Counted from the stretch's first letter, positions 15,608 through 25,138 are shown. The stretch: DNA of 64,000 bases from Actinomadura mexicana (GCF_900188105.1 NZ_FZNP01000006.1:310001-374000), one strand, 5' to 3'. Translations and numbers: made by a program. Notes: a model not told the origin generated them from the letters alone.

Positions 15608-17185
15608 TTACTTCTTCTTGCGGCCCTGGAGTTTGTTCAGGTCGGGCATCTGGAAGCCGGGCGGGAGCTGGCCGCCGCCCAGGCCGGGCGGGAGGGTGCC
15701 GCCGCCGAGGCCGGGCGGGAGGCCCTTCGGCGTGCCCTCGCCGGCGGGGGCCTGCTCCTGAGAGGGCTTGCCCGCGGCACGCTTGCGGGGGTCGCCGCTG
15801 CGCTGCTTGCCCTTCTTGTTCTTGGCGGCCTTCGCCGCCTTGGTCGCCTTGCGGCGGCCGCCGGGCATGCCGGGCAGGCCCATGCCGCCGGCCATCTGGC
15901 GCATCATCTTCTGCGCGTCGAAGAACCGGGTGACCAGGCTGCTGACCTCGCCGACACCGACGCCGGAGCCCTTGGCGATGCGGGCCCGCCGCGAGCCGTT
16001 GATGATCTTCGGCTGGGCGCGCTCCTGCGGGGTCATCGAGCGGATGATCGCGGCGATGCGGTCCAGGTCGCGGTCGTCGATCTGGCTGATCTGGTCGCGG
16101 ACCTGGCCCATGCCCGGCATCATCCCGAGCAGGTTCCCGATCGGGCCGAGCTTGCGGATCATCATCATCTGCTCGAGGAAGTCCTCGAGGGTGAAGTCCT
16201 CGCCCGAGGCGAACTTGCTGGACATCTTCTCGGCCTGCTCGGCGTCGAACGCCTGCTCGGCCTGCTCGATCAGGGTGAGGATGTCGCCCATGTCGAGGAT
16301 CCGGCCCGCCATGCGGTCCGGGTGGAAGACGCTGAAGTCCTCGAGCTTCTCGCCCGTGGAGGCGAACATGATGGGGCGTCCGGTGATGTGCCGGACGGAC
16401 AGCGCCGCGCCGCCGCGCGCGTCGCCGTCGAGCTTGGTGAGGACGACGCCGTCGAAGCCGACGCCGTCCATGAAGGCCTGGGCGGTGTTGACCGCGTCCT
16501 GGCCGACCATGGCGTCGACGACGAACAGGATGTCGTCGGGGTGGACGGCGTCGCGGATGTCGACGGCCTGCTGCATCATCTCGGCGTCGATGCCGAGGCG
16601 GCCGGCGGTGTCGATGACGACGACGTCGTGCAGGGCGTGCCGGGCCTGGTCGATCGAGCGGCGCGCCACGTCGACCGGGTCGCCGACGCCGCTGCCCGGC
16701 TCGGGCGCGAACACCGGGACCCCGGCCCGCTCGCCGACGACCTGGAGCTGCTGGACGGCGTTGGGACGCTGGAGGTCGGCCGCCACCAGCATCGGCGTGT
16801 GGCCCTCCTGCTTCAGCCAGCGGGCGAGCTTGCCGGCGAGGGTGGTCTTGCCGGCGCCCTGCAGGCCCGCGAGCATGATCACGGTCGGCGGGGTCTTGGC
16901 CAGCCGGATCCGCCGGGTCTCGCCGCCGAGGATGGTGATGAGCTCCTCGTTGACGATCTTGACGACCTGCTGCGCCGGATTCAGCGCCTGCGAGACCTCC
17001 GAGCCCTGCGCCCGCTCCTTGATCTGCGCGATGAAGTCCTTGACCACGGGGAGCGCGACGTCGGCCTCGAGGAGCGCGATCCGGATCTCGCGGGCGGTCG
17101 CGTTGATGTCGGCCTCGGAGAGCCGGCCCTTGCTGCGCAGCGACGAGAAGACCGTCGTCAACCGGTCGGAGAGCGTCTCGAACAC
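15608..17185 (-). CDS. ffh: Signal recognition particle GTPase Ffh (SRP54)
   Basis: The 525-residue protein is the SRP targeting GTPase. The N domain starts MFETLSDRLTTVFSSLRSKGRLSE. The G domain has GLQGAGKTTLAGKLA near 106, DTAGRLGID near 190, and TKLDGDARGGAALS near 247. The M domain (about 300-450) has Met-rich helices such as MMMIRKLGPIGNLLGMMPGMGQ and the RNA-binding SRRARIAKGSG. The last 70 residues are Lys/Ala- then Gly/Pro/Leu-rich low complexity. The partner receptor ftsY lies 4.4 kb away on the same strand. Confidence 0.97.
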   Translation of the reverse strand: MFETLSDRLTTVFSSLRSKGRLSEADINATAREIRIALLEADVALPVVKDFIAQIKERAQGSEVSQALNPAQQVVKIVNEELITILGGETRRIRLAKTPPTVIMLAGLQGAGKTTLAGKLARWLKQEGHTPMLVAADLQRPNAVQQLQVVGERAGVPVFAPEPGSGVGDPVDVARRSIDQARHALHDVVVIDTAGRLGIDAEMMQQAVDIRDAVHPDDILFVVDAMVGQDAVNTAQAFMDGVGFDGVVLTKLDGDARGGAALSVRHITGRPIMFASTGEKLEDFSVFHPDRMAGRILDMGDILTLIEQAEQAFDAEQAEKMSSKFASGEDFTLEDFLEQMMMIRKLGPIGNLLGMMPGMGQVRDQISQIDDRDLDRIAAIIRSMTPQERAQPKIINGSRRARIAKGSGVGVGEVSSLVTRFFDAQKMMRQMAGGMGLPGMPGGRRKATKAAKAAKNKKGKQRSGDPRKRAAGKPSQEQAPAGEGTPKGLPPGLGGGTLPPGLGGGQLPPGFQMPDLNKLQGRKKK

Positions 17186-17272
17186 GTGTCTGGACCGTCC
17201 TTGGAAAGCTTCTGGGATCGCCTATCAGCGTATCGGGTCACCGGGCGAGCCCCGCCCTCTCCGCGAACCCGG

Positions 17273-19729
17273 TCAGCGGAGGGTTTCCAGGACCCCGGTC
17301 CGGACGGCGACCAGCGCGTCCGGGTCGTCGAGCGGGCGGCCCTGGTCGTCCACCACGTAGAAGACGTCCACGGCCTCGGCGCCGAGGGTGTCCACCTGGG
17401 CGGCGCGGACCTGGAGGCCGCAGGATCCGAGGGCCTGCCCGACGCGCCACAGCAGTCCGGGGCGGTCGTGCGCCCGGACCTCGACGACGGTGGCGGTCCG
17501 CGACGCGTCGTCCACGATCATGACGCGCGGGGGCGGCACCGTGACGCCGGGCCGGATCCGGACCGACCGCGCCCGCCGCTCCAGCCGCTCGGCCACGTCG
17601 AGGCGTCCGCCGAGCATCCGCCGCAGGTCCGCCTCCAGGCCGGCCGGATCCGGCGGCGTCCCGTACTCGGGGACGGCCGTGAAGTCCAGCACCGCCGTCT
17701 GGGCGGACGAGGCGACCGTTCCGGACGGCGAGGAGATCACGCGTGCGGTCTTCACGGCCAGGCGGTGCAGCGCGAGGACGCCTGCGGCGCGCCACAGCAG
17801 GCCGGGCCGGTCGGGGGCGGCGATGGTGATCCGGGAGCCCGTCACGCGGACGGCGGCGCCGTCGTGGCGCGCCAGGGCGAGGTGGTCGGCGGTGAGCGCG
17901 GGACCGGGCGGGGGCGTGCCGCCGGAGAGCGCGGCGGCGGCGCGGCGGGCGAGTTCAGCGACGAGGCCCGCCTTCCAGGCACCCCAGGCGGCGGGGCCGG
18001 TGGCGCCTCCGTCTGCGACTGCCAGGGCGGCGAGCAGGTCGATGACCTCGCGCTCGCGACCGGGCGCCCCGGACACGGCGGCGGTGACGGTCTGGACGGT
18101 CACCGGGTCGTCGATGTCGCGGCGGGTCGCGGTCTCGGGGAGCAGCAGGTGGTGCCGGACGACCGTTTCGAGGACGCGGACGTCCTCCTCCGGAAGGCCG
18201 AGGCGGGCGCCGATGTCACGCGCGACGACGGCGCCGGAGGTGGAGTGGTCGCCGGGCCAGCCCTTGCCGATGTCGTGCAGGAGGGCGCCGATCAGGAGCA
18301 GGTCGGGGCGGGCCACCTCGCGCGTCAGGGCGGCGGCGCCCGCGGCGGTCTCGACGAGGTGGCGGTCGACGGTGAAGCGGTGGACGGGGTTGCGCTGCGG
18401 GCGGTTGCGGACGCGCTCCCAGTCGGGCAGCAACCGGACGATCAGCCCGGCCTGGTCGAGGGCCTCCCAGACCGCGATGGCGGCGGGCCCCGCACCGAGG
18501 AGGGAGACGAGCGCGTCGCGGGCCTCTGCGGGCCAGGGGACGCGCGGGAGGGCGGCGCGCTCGGCGAGCCGGGCGACCGTGGCGGGGGCGAGCGGCAGGC
18601 CCGTCTGGGCCGCGGCCGCGGCGACGCGCAGGACGAGGGCCGGATCGTTCAGATCGGCGTTCCGCGCGAGGACGACCTCCCCTTCGTGCTCGACGGCGCC
18701 GTCCCCGACCGGCCTGCGCTCCACGCCGCGCCGGCCCGCGCCCTGCGGGACGCCGGGGGGCTGCCGGTGCTTGGCCCTGGTGAGGTTCTCGACGCTGCGC
18801 CACAGGTGGGACGCCCCGTAGGTGATGGTGCGGGCGGCCTCGGCGATCGAGCGTTGCAGGACGTCGGCGTCCGGGAGTGCGAGGTCGCGGGCGACGGCCT
18901 CCTGCTCCTGGAGGACGAGGCGGTCGGTGGAGCGGCCGGTGACCTGGTGGAGCGCATGGCGGATGTCGAGGAGCAGGTCGTGGGCGGCGCGCACCCGGGC
19001 GTCCGGGGCCGGCGCCACCCAGGACGCGGCCACGGCGTGCATGACGTGGACGTCCCGCAGCCCGCCGTGGGCCTCCTTCAGGTCGGGTTCGAGCAGGAAG
19101 GCCAGCTCGCCGTGGGTCTCCCAGCGTTCGCGGCACATCGCCGAGAGCTCGGCCAGCCTGGTGGGAGCGTCGGCGCGCCAGTCGGCGAGGACGGCGGCGC
19201 GCAGCTCGTCGACGAGGGCGGGGTCGCCGGCGACGCGGCGGGCCGACAGCAGGCCGAGGGCGGCCTTCATGTCGCCGCGCGCCACGGTCCGGGCCTGGGC
19301 GACGGTGCGGACGGAGTGGTCGAGCCGCAGTCCGGAGTCCCAGACCGGGTACCAGACGCGGTCGGCGATCGCCGCGACGCCGGCCAGGCCGCGGTGCAGC
19401 AGGACGAGGTCGAGGTCGCCCCCGGGCGTCAGTTCGCGCCGCGCATGGCTCCCCACCGCGACCAGCGCCACCCCCTCCGGTATCGAGGGATCGCTCGTCG
19501 CGAAATCTTCATCGCGGAGTCCATCACGCGGAGCGGCGTCCTGCCGTGGAGGTTCGGTGGCGGGGTGGGGCGGGTCGGTGGCCAGGAGGGAGGCCAGCCA
19601 GCGGTCGAGGGCGGCTGCGCGGGCGGCGCGGGCGGCGGCGAGGGCGGCGCGGGCCGAGTCCGGAGTGGCGCCGCCGGCCGGAGCGGGCGCGGGGGCCCGG
19701 TCTCCGGCCGGCGGGTGCGCGAGGTTCAC
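17273..19729 (-). CDS. glnD: [Protein-PII] uridylyltransferase / uridylyl-removing enzyme
   Basis: GlnD modifies PII according to glutamine level. The 818-residue protein has an N-terminal nucleotidyltransferase motif GSHARRELTPGGDLDLVLL near 100-118, a GlnD middle domain (EAHGGLRDVHVMHAV), an HD domain (LLIGALLHDIGKGWPGDHS) and two C-terminal ACT domains (starting near ITIAAPDRPGLLWRAAGVLA and VEVRAHDRPGLLWRVGQAL). In actinobacteria GlnD can adenylylate rather than uridylylate PII. The GTG at 19729 follows the glnB stop by 8 bp; it is last in amtB-glnB-glnD. Confidence 0.95.
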   Translation of the reverse strand: MNLAHPPAGDRAPAPAPAGGATPDSARAALAAARAARAAALDRWLASLLATDPPHPATEPPRQDAAPRDGLRDEDFATSDPSIPEGVALVAVGSHARRELTPGGDLDLVLLHRGLAGVAAIADRVWYPVWDSGLRLDHSVRTVAQARTVARGDMKAALGLLSARRVAGDPALVDELRAAVLADWRADAPTRLAELSAMCRERWETHGELAFLLEPDLKEAHGGLRDVHVMHAVAASWVAPAPDARVRAAHDLLLDIRHALHQVTGRSTDRLVLQEQEAVARDLALPDADVLQRSIAEAARTITYGASHLWRSVENLTRAKHRQPPGVPQGAGRRGVERRPVGDGAVEHEGEVVLARNADLNDPALVLRVAAAAAQTGLPLAPATVARLAERAALPRVPWPAEARDALVSLLGAGPAAIAVWEALDQAGLIVRLLPDWERVRNRPQRNPVHRFTVDRHLVETAAGAAALTREVARPDLLLIGALLHDIGKGWPGDHSTSGAVVARDIGARLGLPEEDVRVLETVVRHHLLLPETATRRDIDDPVTVQTVTAAVSGAPGREREVIDLLAALAVADGGATGPAAWGAWKAGLVAELARRAAAALSGGTPPPGPALTADHLALARHDGAAVRVTGSRITIAAPDRPGLLWRAAGVLALHRLAVKTARVISSPSGTVASSAQTAVLDFTAVPEYGTPPDPAGLEADLRRMLGGRLDVAERLERRARSVRIRPGVTVPPPRVMIVDDASRTATVVEVRAHDRPGLLWRVGQALGSCGLQVRAAQVDTLGAEAVDVFYVVDDQGRPLDDPDALVAVRTGVLETLR

Positions 19730-19737
19730 CGTGCCCC

Positions 19738-20076
19738 CTAGAGGGCTTCCGGTCCGGTCTCGCCCGTGCGGACCCGGACGACGGTGTCGACCGGCACGGC
19801 CCACACCTTCCCGTCGCCGATCTTGTCGGTGCGGGCCGCCTTGACGATCACGTCGATGATGTCGTCGGCGTCCTCGGCCTCGACCAGGACCTCGACGCGC
19901 AGCTTGGGCACCAGGTCGACCTGGTACTCGGCGCCCCGGTAGACCTCGGTGTGGCCCTTCTGCCGCCCGTAGCCGCTGGCCTCGCTGACGGTCATCCCCT
20001 TGACCCCGAAGGCCTCCAGGGCCTTCTTCACCTCGTCCAGCTTGAACGGCTTGATGACCGCCGTGATGAGCTTCAT
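19738..20076 (-). CDS. glnB: Nitrogen regulatory protein PII
   Basis: This 112-residue PII protein begins MKLITAVIKPFKLDEVKKAL. The T-loop contains GRQKGHTEVYRGAEYQVDLVP, with Tyr in EVYRGAEY at the usual modification position 51. The C-terminal signature is GKVWAVPVDTVVRVRTGETG. PII senses ATP/ADP and 2-oxoglutarate and plugs AmtB. It overlaps the amtB stop by ATGA. In actinomycetes this amtB-linked copy is usually called glnK. Confidence 0.96.
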   Translation of the reverse strand: MKLITAVIKPFKLDEVKKALEAFGVKGMTVSEASGYGRQKGHTEVYRGAEYQVDLVPKLRVEVLVEAEDADDIIDVIVKAARTDKIGDGKVWAVPVDTVVRVRTGETGPEAL

Positions 20077-21416
20077 CCCTTCGCCTCCACCTTCTTCGCC
20101 GGGACGGGCGGGGCGGGCGCCGCCGCGGTCGCCCCGGAACCGATGCCCGCACGGATCGTGCCGAAGTCGTAGGCGGTCTCCGCGTGCGCCGTGCTGTCGA
20201 TGCCGGCGGCCTCGTCGTCCTCGCTGATCCGGAAGCCCATCACCAGGTCGATCACCTTGGCGATCACGTAGGTGACGACGAAGGAGTAGGCGAGCGTCGC
20301 CAGGACCGCGACGGCCTGCTTGCCGAGCAGCGCGAACCCGCCGCCGGCGAACAGCCCGTCGGCGCCGGCGTCGTTGACGGCGGTGGTCGCCAGGAAGCCG
20401 ATCAGCAGGGCGCCGACGATGCCGCCGACCATGTGGACGCCGACGACGTCGAGCGAGTCGTCGTAGCCGAGCTTGTACTTCAGGCCGACAGCGAACGCGC
20501 AGACCGCGCCGGCGACCAGGCCGAGGACGATGGCGCCGAGCGGGGTGACGAACGCGCAGGCCGGGGTGATCGCGACCAGGCCGGCCACCACTCCCGAGGC
20601 GATGCCGAGGGTCGTGGACGCGCCGTCGCGCAGCTTCTCGACGACGATCCAGGCGAACGCGGCGGCGCAGGTCGCGACGAGCGTGTTGATGAAGGCGACG
20701 GCCGCGGTGGAGCCGGCCGACAGCGCGGATCCGGCGTTGAACCCGAACCATCCGAACCACAGCAGCCCGGCGCCGAGCAGGACGAACGGCAGGTTGTGCG
20801 GCCGCATCGGCTCCTTCGGCCAGCCCCTGCGTTTGCCGAGCACCAGCACCAGGGCGAGCGCCGCGACGCCGGCGTTGATGTGGACGACCGTGCCGCCCGC
20901 GAAGTCGAGCGCGCCGAGGTCGAACAGCCAGCCGGACTTTCCGCCGTCCTGGCCGTCGGACCACCACACCCAGTGGGCGATCGGGAAGTACACCAGCGTC
21001 GCCCAGACCAGGGTGAACACCACCCAGGCCCCGAACTTGGCACGGTCCGCGACCGCGCCGCTGATCAGTGCGACGGTGATGATGGCGAACGTCGCCTGGA
21101 ACGCGACGAAGACCAGCTGCGGGATGCCCGTCCCGTCGTCGGCCGTGGCCGCGTTCTCCAGGCCGACGAGCCCCCAGTCGCCGAACCCGCCGATGAACGA
21201 GCTGAGCCCGCCGCCGTCGCCGAAGGTGAGGGAGTAGCCGTAGACGACCCACGCCATGCCCACCACGGCGATGCTGACGAAGCTCATCATCATCATGTTG
21301 AGGACGCTTTTGGCCCGGCTCATACCCCCGTAGAAGAAGGCCAGGCCCGGTGTCATCAGCAGAACGAGCGCGGTGCTCGTCAGCATCCAGGCGGTACTAC
21401 CGCTATCGATCTTCAT
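20073..21416 (-). CDS. amtB: Ammonium transporter AmtB
   Basis: The 447-residue protein has about eleven membrane helices, beginning with an N-terminal segment TAWMLTSTALVLLMTPGLAFFYGGMSRAKSVLNMMMM, the Amt signature. DFAGGTVVHINAGVAALALVLVLGKR and WFGWFGFNAGSAL are further family blocks; the pore histidines fall in VVHINAG and VGVHMVGG. It is the first gene of amtB-glnB-glnD. A GlnR-like box begins 60 bp upstream, so it should be induced under nitrogen limitation. Confidence 0.97.
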   Translation of the reverse strand: MKIDSGSTAWMLTSTALVLLMTPGLAFFYGGMSRAKSVLNMMMMSFVSIAVVGMAWVVYGYSLTFGDGGGLSSFIGGFGDWGLVGLENAATADDGTGIPQLVFVAFQATFAIITVALISGAVADRAKFGAWVVFTLVWATLVYFPIAHWVWWSDGQDGGKSGWLFDLGALDFAGGTVVHINAGVAALALVLVLGKRRGWPKEPMRPHNLPFVLLGAGLLWFGWFGFNAGSALSAGSTAAVAFINTLVATCAAAFAWIVVEKLRDGASTTLGIASGVVAGLVAITPACAFVTPLGAIVLGLVAGAVCAFAVGLKYKLGYDDSLDVVGVHMVGGIVGALLIGFLATTAVNDAGADGLFAGGGFALLGKQAVAVLATLAYSFVVTYVIAKVIDLVMGFRISEDDEAAGIDSTAHAETAYDFGTIRAGIGSGATAAAPAPPVPAKKVEAKG

Positions 21417-21475
21417 CTCTGAGCGCGTCCCTCCTCGCCAGGAACTTCGAACTGCTCAGAGACTCTGGCGCGGCC

Positions 21476-21513
21476 GTTTCGCCCGGTATGCCGCTACGTT
21501 TCCGCCATGTGAA
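21476..21513 (-). promoter_or_regulatory. Tandem GlnR-like box upstream of amtB
   Basis: Read on the minus strand: TTCAC-6 nt-GAAAC followed by a weaker half-site and a second GAAAC exactly 22 bp from the first (plus-strand GTTTC at 21498-21502 and 21476-21480; GTGAA at 21509-21513). This fits the actinomycete GlnR pattern gTnAC-n6-GaAAc repeated with 22-bp period. GlnR control of amtB-glnK-glnD is known in Streptomyces; here it is inferred from the motif. Confidence 0.6.
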
Positions 21514-21618
21514 ACCCGACTTCGGCGTGTTTCGCCGTTGTTTCCGAATCCTCACATGCCATATTCAGCCGGTTTGCGGGCGGTTGGCGGGCGGTTTTCG
21601 GGTCGGTCGCGGGCCCGT

Positions 21619-22767
21619 TCAGTCGCCGAGGATCGCGTCCACGAACGCATCGGGCTCGAACGGCGCGAGGTCGTCCGGCCCCTCCCCGAGGCCCACCAGC
21701 TTCACCGGGACGCCGAGCTCGCGCTGCACCTGGACGACGATGCCGCCCTTGGCGGTGCCGTCCAGCTTGGTGAGCACCACGCCGGTGACGTTGACGACCT
21801 CGGCGAAGACCCGGGCCTGCTGCATGCCGTTCTGGCCGGTCGTCGCGTCCAGGACGAGCAGGACCTCGTCGACCGTGGCCTGCTTCTCCACCACCCGCTT
21901 GACCTTGCCGAGCTCGTCCATCAGCCCGGTCTTGGTGTGCAGCCGGCCCGCCGTGTCGACGATCACCACGTCGACCTTGGTGTCGATGCCCTGCTTGACG
22001 GCGTCGAACGCGACGCTGGCGGGGTCGGCGCCCTCGTCCTTGCGGACGACCTGCGCGCCCACCCGCGTCCCCCACGTCTCCAGCTGGTCGGCGGCGGCGG
22101 CGCGGAAGGTGTCGGCGGCGCCCAGCAGCACCGTGTTGCCGTCGCCGACGAGGACGCGGCCGAGCTTGCCGCACGTGGTGGTCTTGCCGGTGCCGTTCAC
22201 GCCGACGACCATGAGGACGGCGGGCCGGTCGCCGTGCGCCTCGGTGTGCAGGGAGCGGTCGATGTCCGGGCCGATCTGCTTGAGCAGCTCCTCCTTGAGC
22301 AGCTCCCGCACCTCCGCCGGGCTGCGCGTGCCGAGGACCTGGACGCGGGTCCGCAGGTCGTCGGTGACCTGCCGGGCCACCGCGGTGCCCATGTCGGCGG
22401 TGATCAGGGTGTCCTCGATCTCCTCCCAGGCGTCGTCGTCGAGCGTGTCGCGCGACAGCAGGACGAGGAGGGTCTTGCCGAAGGCGTTCTGGGAGCGGGC
22501 GAGCCGGGCCCGGAGCCGAACGAGCCGTCCCGCGCCGGGCGGCGGCCGCTCGATCTCGACGGTGGGCCGCGGCGGTGCGACCTCCGTGGGCGGCGCCTTC
22601 TCGATCGTGGGGGCGCCGGCGTCGGCCGCGTCGGCGGCGGTGGCGCCGCCCGTGCGTTCCGAGGGGCGCTCGACCGGCGGGCGGGGCCGGCGCGGCCGCA
22701 GCAGCGTGACGCCGCCGATGATCAGCGCGATCACGGCCAGCGCGGCGATGACGATCACATATTCCAT
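21619..22767 (-). CDS. ftsY: Signal recognition particle receptor FtsY
   Basis: The 382-residue protein starts with a membrane segment (MEYVIVIAALAVIALIIGGVTLL), as in actinobacterial FtsY, followed by an acidic/Pro linker. The NG domain shows VVGVNGTGKTTTCGKLGRVL, DTAGRLHTKTGLMDELGKV, TKLDGTAKGGIVV and the C-terminal GLGEGPDDLAPF. It docks SRP-ribosome complexes at the membrane. The ATG at 22767 has GGGGG five bases upstream and is preferred to a start nine codons earlier. Confidence 0.95.
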   Translation of the reverse strand: MEYVIVIAALAVIALIIGGVTLLRPRRPRPPVERPSERTGGATAADAADAGAPTIEKAPPTEVAPPRPTVEIERPPPGAGRLVRLRARLARSQNAFGKTLLVLLSRDTLDDDAWEEIEDTLITADMGTAVARQVTDDLRTRVQVLGTRSPAEVRELLKEELLKQIGPDIDRSLHTEAHGDRPAVLMVVGVNGTGKTTTCGKLGRVLVGDGNTVLLGAADTFRAAAADQLETWGTRVGAQVVRKDEGADPASVAFDAVKQGIDTKVDVVIVDTAGRLHTKTGLMDELGKVKRVVEKQATVDEVLLVLDATTGQNGMQQARVFAEVVNVTGVVLTKLDGTAKGGIVVQVQRELGVPVKLVGLGEGPDDLAPFEPDAFVDAILGD

Positions 22768-22903
22768 AACGCCCCCAGTTTTCCAGACGAGCACTCCCGC
22801 GCGAACACGCTGCGCCGGGCCCGCCGATCATGCGGCGAGCCCGGCCGGGCGCGCAACCGCGCGGGACGCCCGAACGCCCCGGCGCCCGCGCCGGGGCGGT
22901 GGA

Positions 22904-23578
22904 TCAGGCCTTGCCCCCAGGAAGGGATGCCCGTTCGGAGGACTCCCACTCGTCGACGTTGCGGAGCAGGGCCTCCAGGTAGGACCGCAGGTGGGTCCGG
23001 TAGACGTCGCTGTAGGTGCGCAGGTAGGCGATCTCGCGCTCCATCGCGAGGCGCTCGCCGTCGGGGAGGGTCTCGGGGCGGGACGCGGGCAGGGCCTGCG
23101 GCGGGGCCGTGCGGACGGCCGCCTCGGCGACGGCGGCGGCCTTGCGGTGGGCGTCCTCCAGCATCTGTTCCGCGCGGCCCTTGGCGTCGGACAGGATCGC
23201 CTCCCGGTGCAGCCTCGCCTCGTGCGCCAGTTCCCTGGTGTAGCGCTCGGCGTCCGCCACGTAGAGGTCGGCGGTCTGCTGGGCCTGCGACAGGATGCGG
23301 ACCGCCTGGAAGTGGGCGTCCTCGGGGGCCATCACGCCGCGGGCGCCCGAGGACGCCTGGGCGCGCAGCCGGTTCACCTCGTCGGCCAGGGCGGCCTTGT
23401 CGGTGAAGATCTTGACGAGTTCCCGCTCCACGTACTGCAGGAAGTTGCGGACCTGCTCCTCGTCGTAGCCGCGGCGCCCGAGGGCGGCCCGGGCGAACAC
23501 CACCGAGTGGAGCTCGCCCGGGGTCAGCCGCGAGCCCTCGGAGACGACCGGAAGGTTCGGGGAGTTCAACGCGCTCAC
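22904..23578 (-). CDS. DivIVA-domain coiled-coil protein
   Basis: This 224-residue protein has a DivIVA/Wag31-type N-terminal module (LTPGELHSVVFARAALGRRGYDEEQVRNFLQYVERELVKIFTDKAALADEVNRL; residues about 18-72). A long helical part follows with SQAQQTADLYVADAERYTRELAHEARL and GRAEQMLEDAHRKAAAVAEAA, typical of polar scaffold relatives. It is shorter than Wag31 itself. It overlaps the stop of the upstream flavohemoglobin gene as GTGA. A role in polar growth or membrane organisation is inferred from the domain only. Confidence 0.88.
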   Translation of the reverse strand: MSALNSPNLPVVSEGSRLTPGELHSVVFARAALGRRGYDEEQVRNFLQYVERELVKIFTDKAALADEVNRLRAQASSGARGVMAPEDAHFQAVRILSQAQQTADLYVADAERYTRELAHEARLHREAILSDAKGRAEQMLEDAHRKAAAVAEAAVRTAPPQALPASRPETLPDGERLAMEREIAYLRTYSDVYRTHLRSYLEALLRNVDEWESSERASLPGGKA

Positions 23579-24726
23579 CTCTGTGCGTCGGCGAAGGTTT
23601 CGAGGCGGATGCGGTCACGGGGGACGCCGAGCCGCGTCAGCTGCTCGACGGTGTGCCCGACCATGACGGACGGCCCGCACACGTAGGCGTCGTGACCGTC
23701 CCAGGGGCCGCGCCTGGCGACCACGTCGGACAGGTTGCCGTGCTCGATGCCGTCGTCCCCCGACTGGAGCAGCGAGGAGAACCCGTGCCCGCCCGGTTCG
23801 TCCGACACGGCCGGGACGACGGTGAGCCAGGGGAACCCGTCCGCCAGCTTGGCCAGGTCCTCCAGGTCGTAGAGGCCGTCGCGGCTGCGGGCGCCGAAGA
23901 ACAGGTGCACGCGCGGCGGGACGGCGCGGCCGGAGATCTGCTCCAGGATCGCCTTGAGCGGGGCCAGGCCGGTGCTGCCCGCGACGAGCAGGACGTCCCG
24001 CGGTGAGCTCTCGTCCAGCGTGAGCGTGCCGATGGGGGCGCCCATGCGGACGCGGTCACCGGCCTGGGTGCCGCGCACCAGCACGGGGCTCACCGGCCCG
24101 CCGTCCACCAACCGGACGTGGAAGTCGACGGTCTGGTCGGGACGCGGCGCGTTCGCCATCGAGTAGTACCGCCAGTGCCGCAGCCGGGACGGCACTTCGA
24201 GCGCGACGGACTGGCCCGGCGCGTACGGCAGGGGCCGGTCGGGCTGGATCCGCAGGACGCTGATGTCGAACCGGCGGCGCTCGACGGCGACGACCTGGCC
24301 GTTCCACCAGGCGGGGCTGTTGAGGGCGTTCTCGTCGGCGGCCTCCAGCATGACCTTGGCGACGAGGCCGTAGGCGGCGTTCCAGTCGCTCTCGATGTCG
24401 TCGGTCCAGGCCGTCCCGGAGAAGTGCCGCAGGGTCGCCAGGAGGCTGGCCCCGACGTGCGGGTAGTGCTCGGCCACGATGCCGAACCGGCGGTGGTCGC
24501 GGCCGAGCTGCTGCAGGAACGGGACGAGGTCGGACAGGTCGTCCACCCGGGACACGATGTGCCCGAGGGCGCGCAGCAGCTTGTCGCGCTGGCCGCTCAT
24601 CCCGATGGGGAACATGTCGCGCAGGTGGGGGTTGCGCACGAAGAGGTCGGAGTAGAAGAACAGGGCGACCGCGTCGCCCTTCTCGGCGACCTGCGCGAAG
24701 CTGGCCTTCAGTCGCTGGGCGTCCAC
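23575..24726 (-). CDS. Flavohemoglobin-type NO dioxygenase / globin-reductase
   Basis: The 383-residue protein has an N-terminal globin domain (1-135; proximal His in FGIVAEHYPHVGASLL), an FAD-binding domain (RHWRYYSMANAP near 187; the RxYS motif) and an NAD-binding domain (VAGSTGLAPLKAIL near 262, YVCGPSVMVGHTVEQL near 350). This is the flavohemoglobin layout that oxidises NO to nitrate or acts as an oxygen-binding reductase. It lies 4 bp after a second, single-domain globin gene and was probably made from the same mRNA. Confidence 0.9.
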   Translation of the reverse strand: MDAQRLKASFAQVAEKGDAVALFFYSDLFVRNPHLRDMFPIGMSGQRDKLLRALGHIVSRVDDLSDLVPFLQQLGRDHRRFGIVAEHYPHVGASLLATLRHFSGTAWTDDIESDWNAAYGLVAKVMLEAADENALNSPAWWNGQVVAVERRRFDISVLRIQPDRPLPYAPGQSVALEVPSRLRHWRYYSMANAPRPDQTVDFHVRLVDGGPVSPVLVRGTQAGDRVRMGAPIGTLTLDESSPRDVLLVAGSTGLAPLKAILEQISGRAVPPRVHLFFGARSRDGLYDLEDLAKLADGFPWLTVVPAVSDEPGGHGFSSLLQSGDDGIEHGNLSDVVARRGPWDGHDAYVCGPSVMVGHTVEQLTRLGVPRDRIRLETFADAQR

Positions 24727-24730
24727 GGGG

Positions 24731-25138
24731 TCAGGCGACGGGCTCCGCCGCGGCCTCCGTCATGACCTTCGCGACGACGCCGTAGGCGGCCGTCCAGTCG
24801 CGTTCGAGGCCGGCGTTCCACTCCGGGCCGCTGAAGTGGGCGAGGGTGGCGAGCAGGCTGGCCCCGACGGGCGCGTAGTGCTCGGCGACGACGCCGAAGC
24901 CGTGGTGGCGGCGGCCGAGGTCGTCGAGGAAGGGGACGAGCGCGTCGGGGTCGTCCACGGTCGAGACGATCTGGGACAGCGCCGCGAGCAGCACCTCGTG
25001 CTGCTTGGCCATCGACGCGGGGAACATCCGCCTGAGCTGCGGATCCCGCGCGAAAAGGTCGGCGTAGAAATATTCGGCGACGTCCAGGCCGTTCGCGGCC
25101 ACCAGAACGAAATTGTCTTTGAGTTTCTGCGGATCCAC
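24731..25138 (-). CDS. Single-domain globin paralogous to the flavohemoglobin N-terminus
   Basis: This 135-residue protein aligns along its length with the globin part of the neighbouring flavohemoglobin (same blocks: DPQKLKDNFVLVAANG, AEYFYADLFARDPQLRRMFPASM, HHGFGVVAEHYAPVGASLLATL, WTAAYGVVAKVM). Proximal His is in VAEHYAP. The GTG at 25138 has GGAGAGG eight bases upstream. It is first of a globin-flavohemoglobin-divIVA operon. Probable role: NO or oxygen binding; the pair probably arose by tandem duplication. Confidence 0.88.
   Translation of the reverse strand: MDPQKLKDNFVLVAANGLDVAEYFYADLFARDPQLRRMFPASMAKQHEVLLAALSQIVSTVDDPDALVPFLDDLGRRHHGFGVVAEHYAPVGASLLATLAHFSGPEWNAGLERDWTAAYGVVAKVMTEAAAEPVA

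Noticed and set aside
15392..19741. Very long open frames antisense to glnD and ffh
   Set aside because: They lie antisense to well-conserved genes and translate to biased Gly/Arg/Asp-rich sequence; high GC alone opens such frames.
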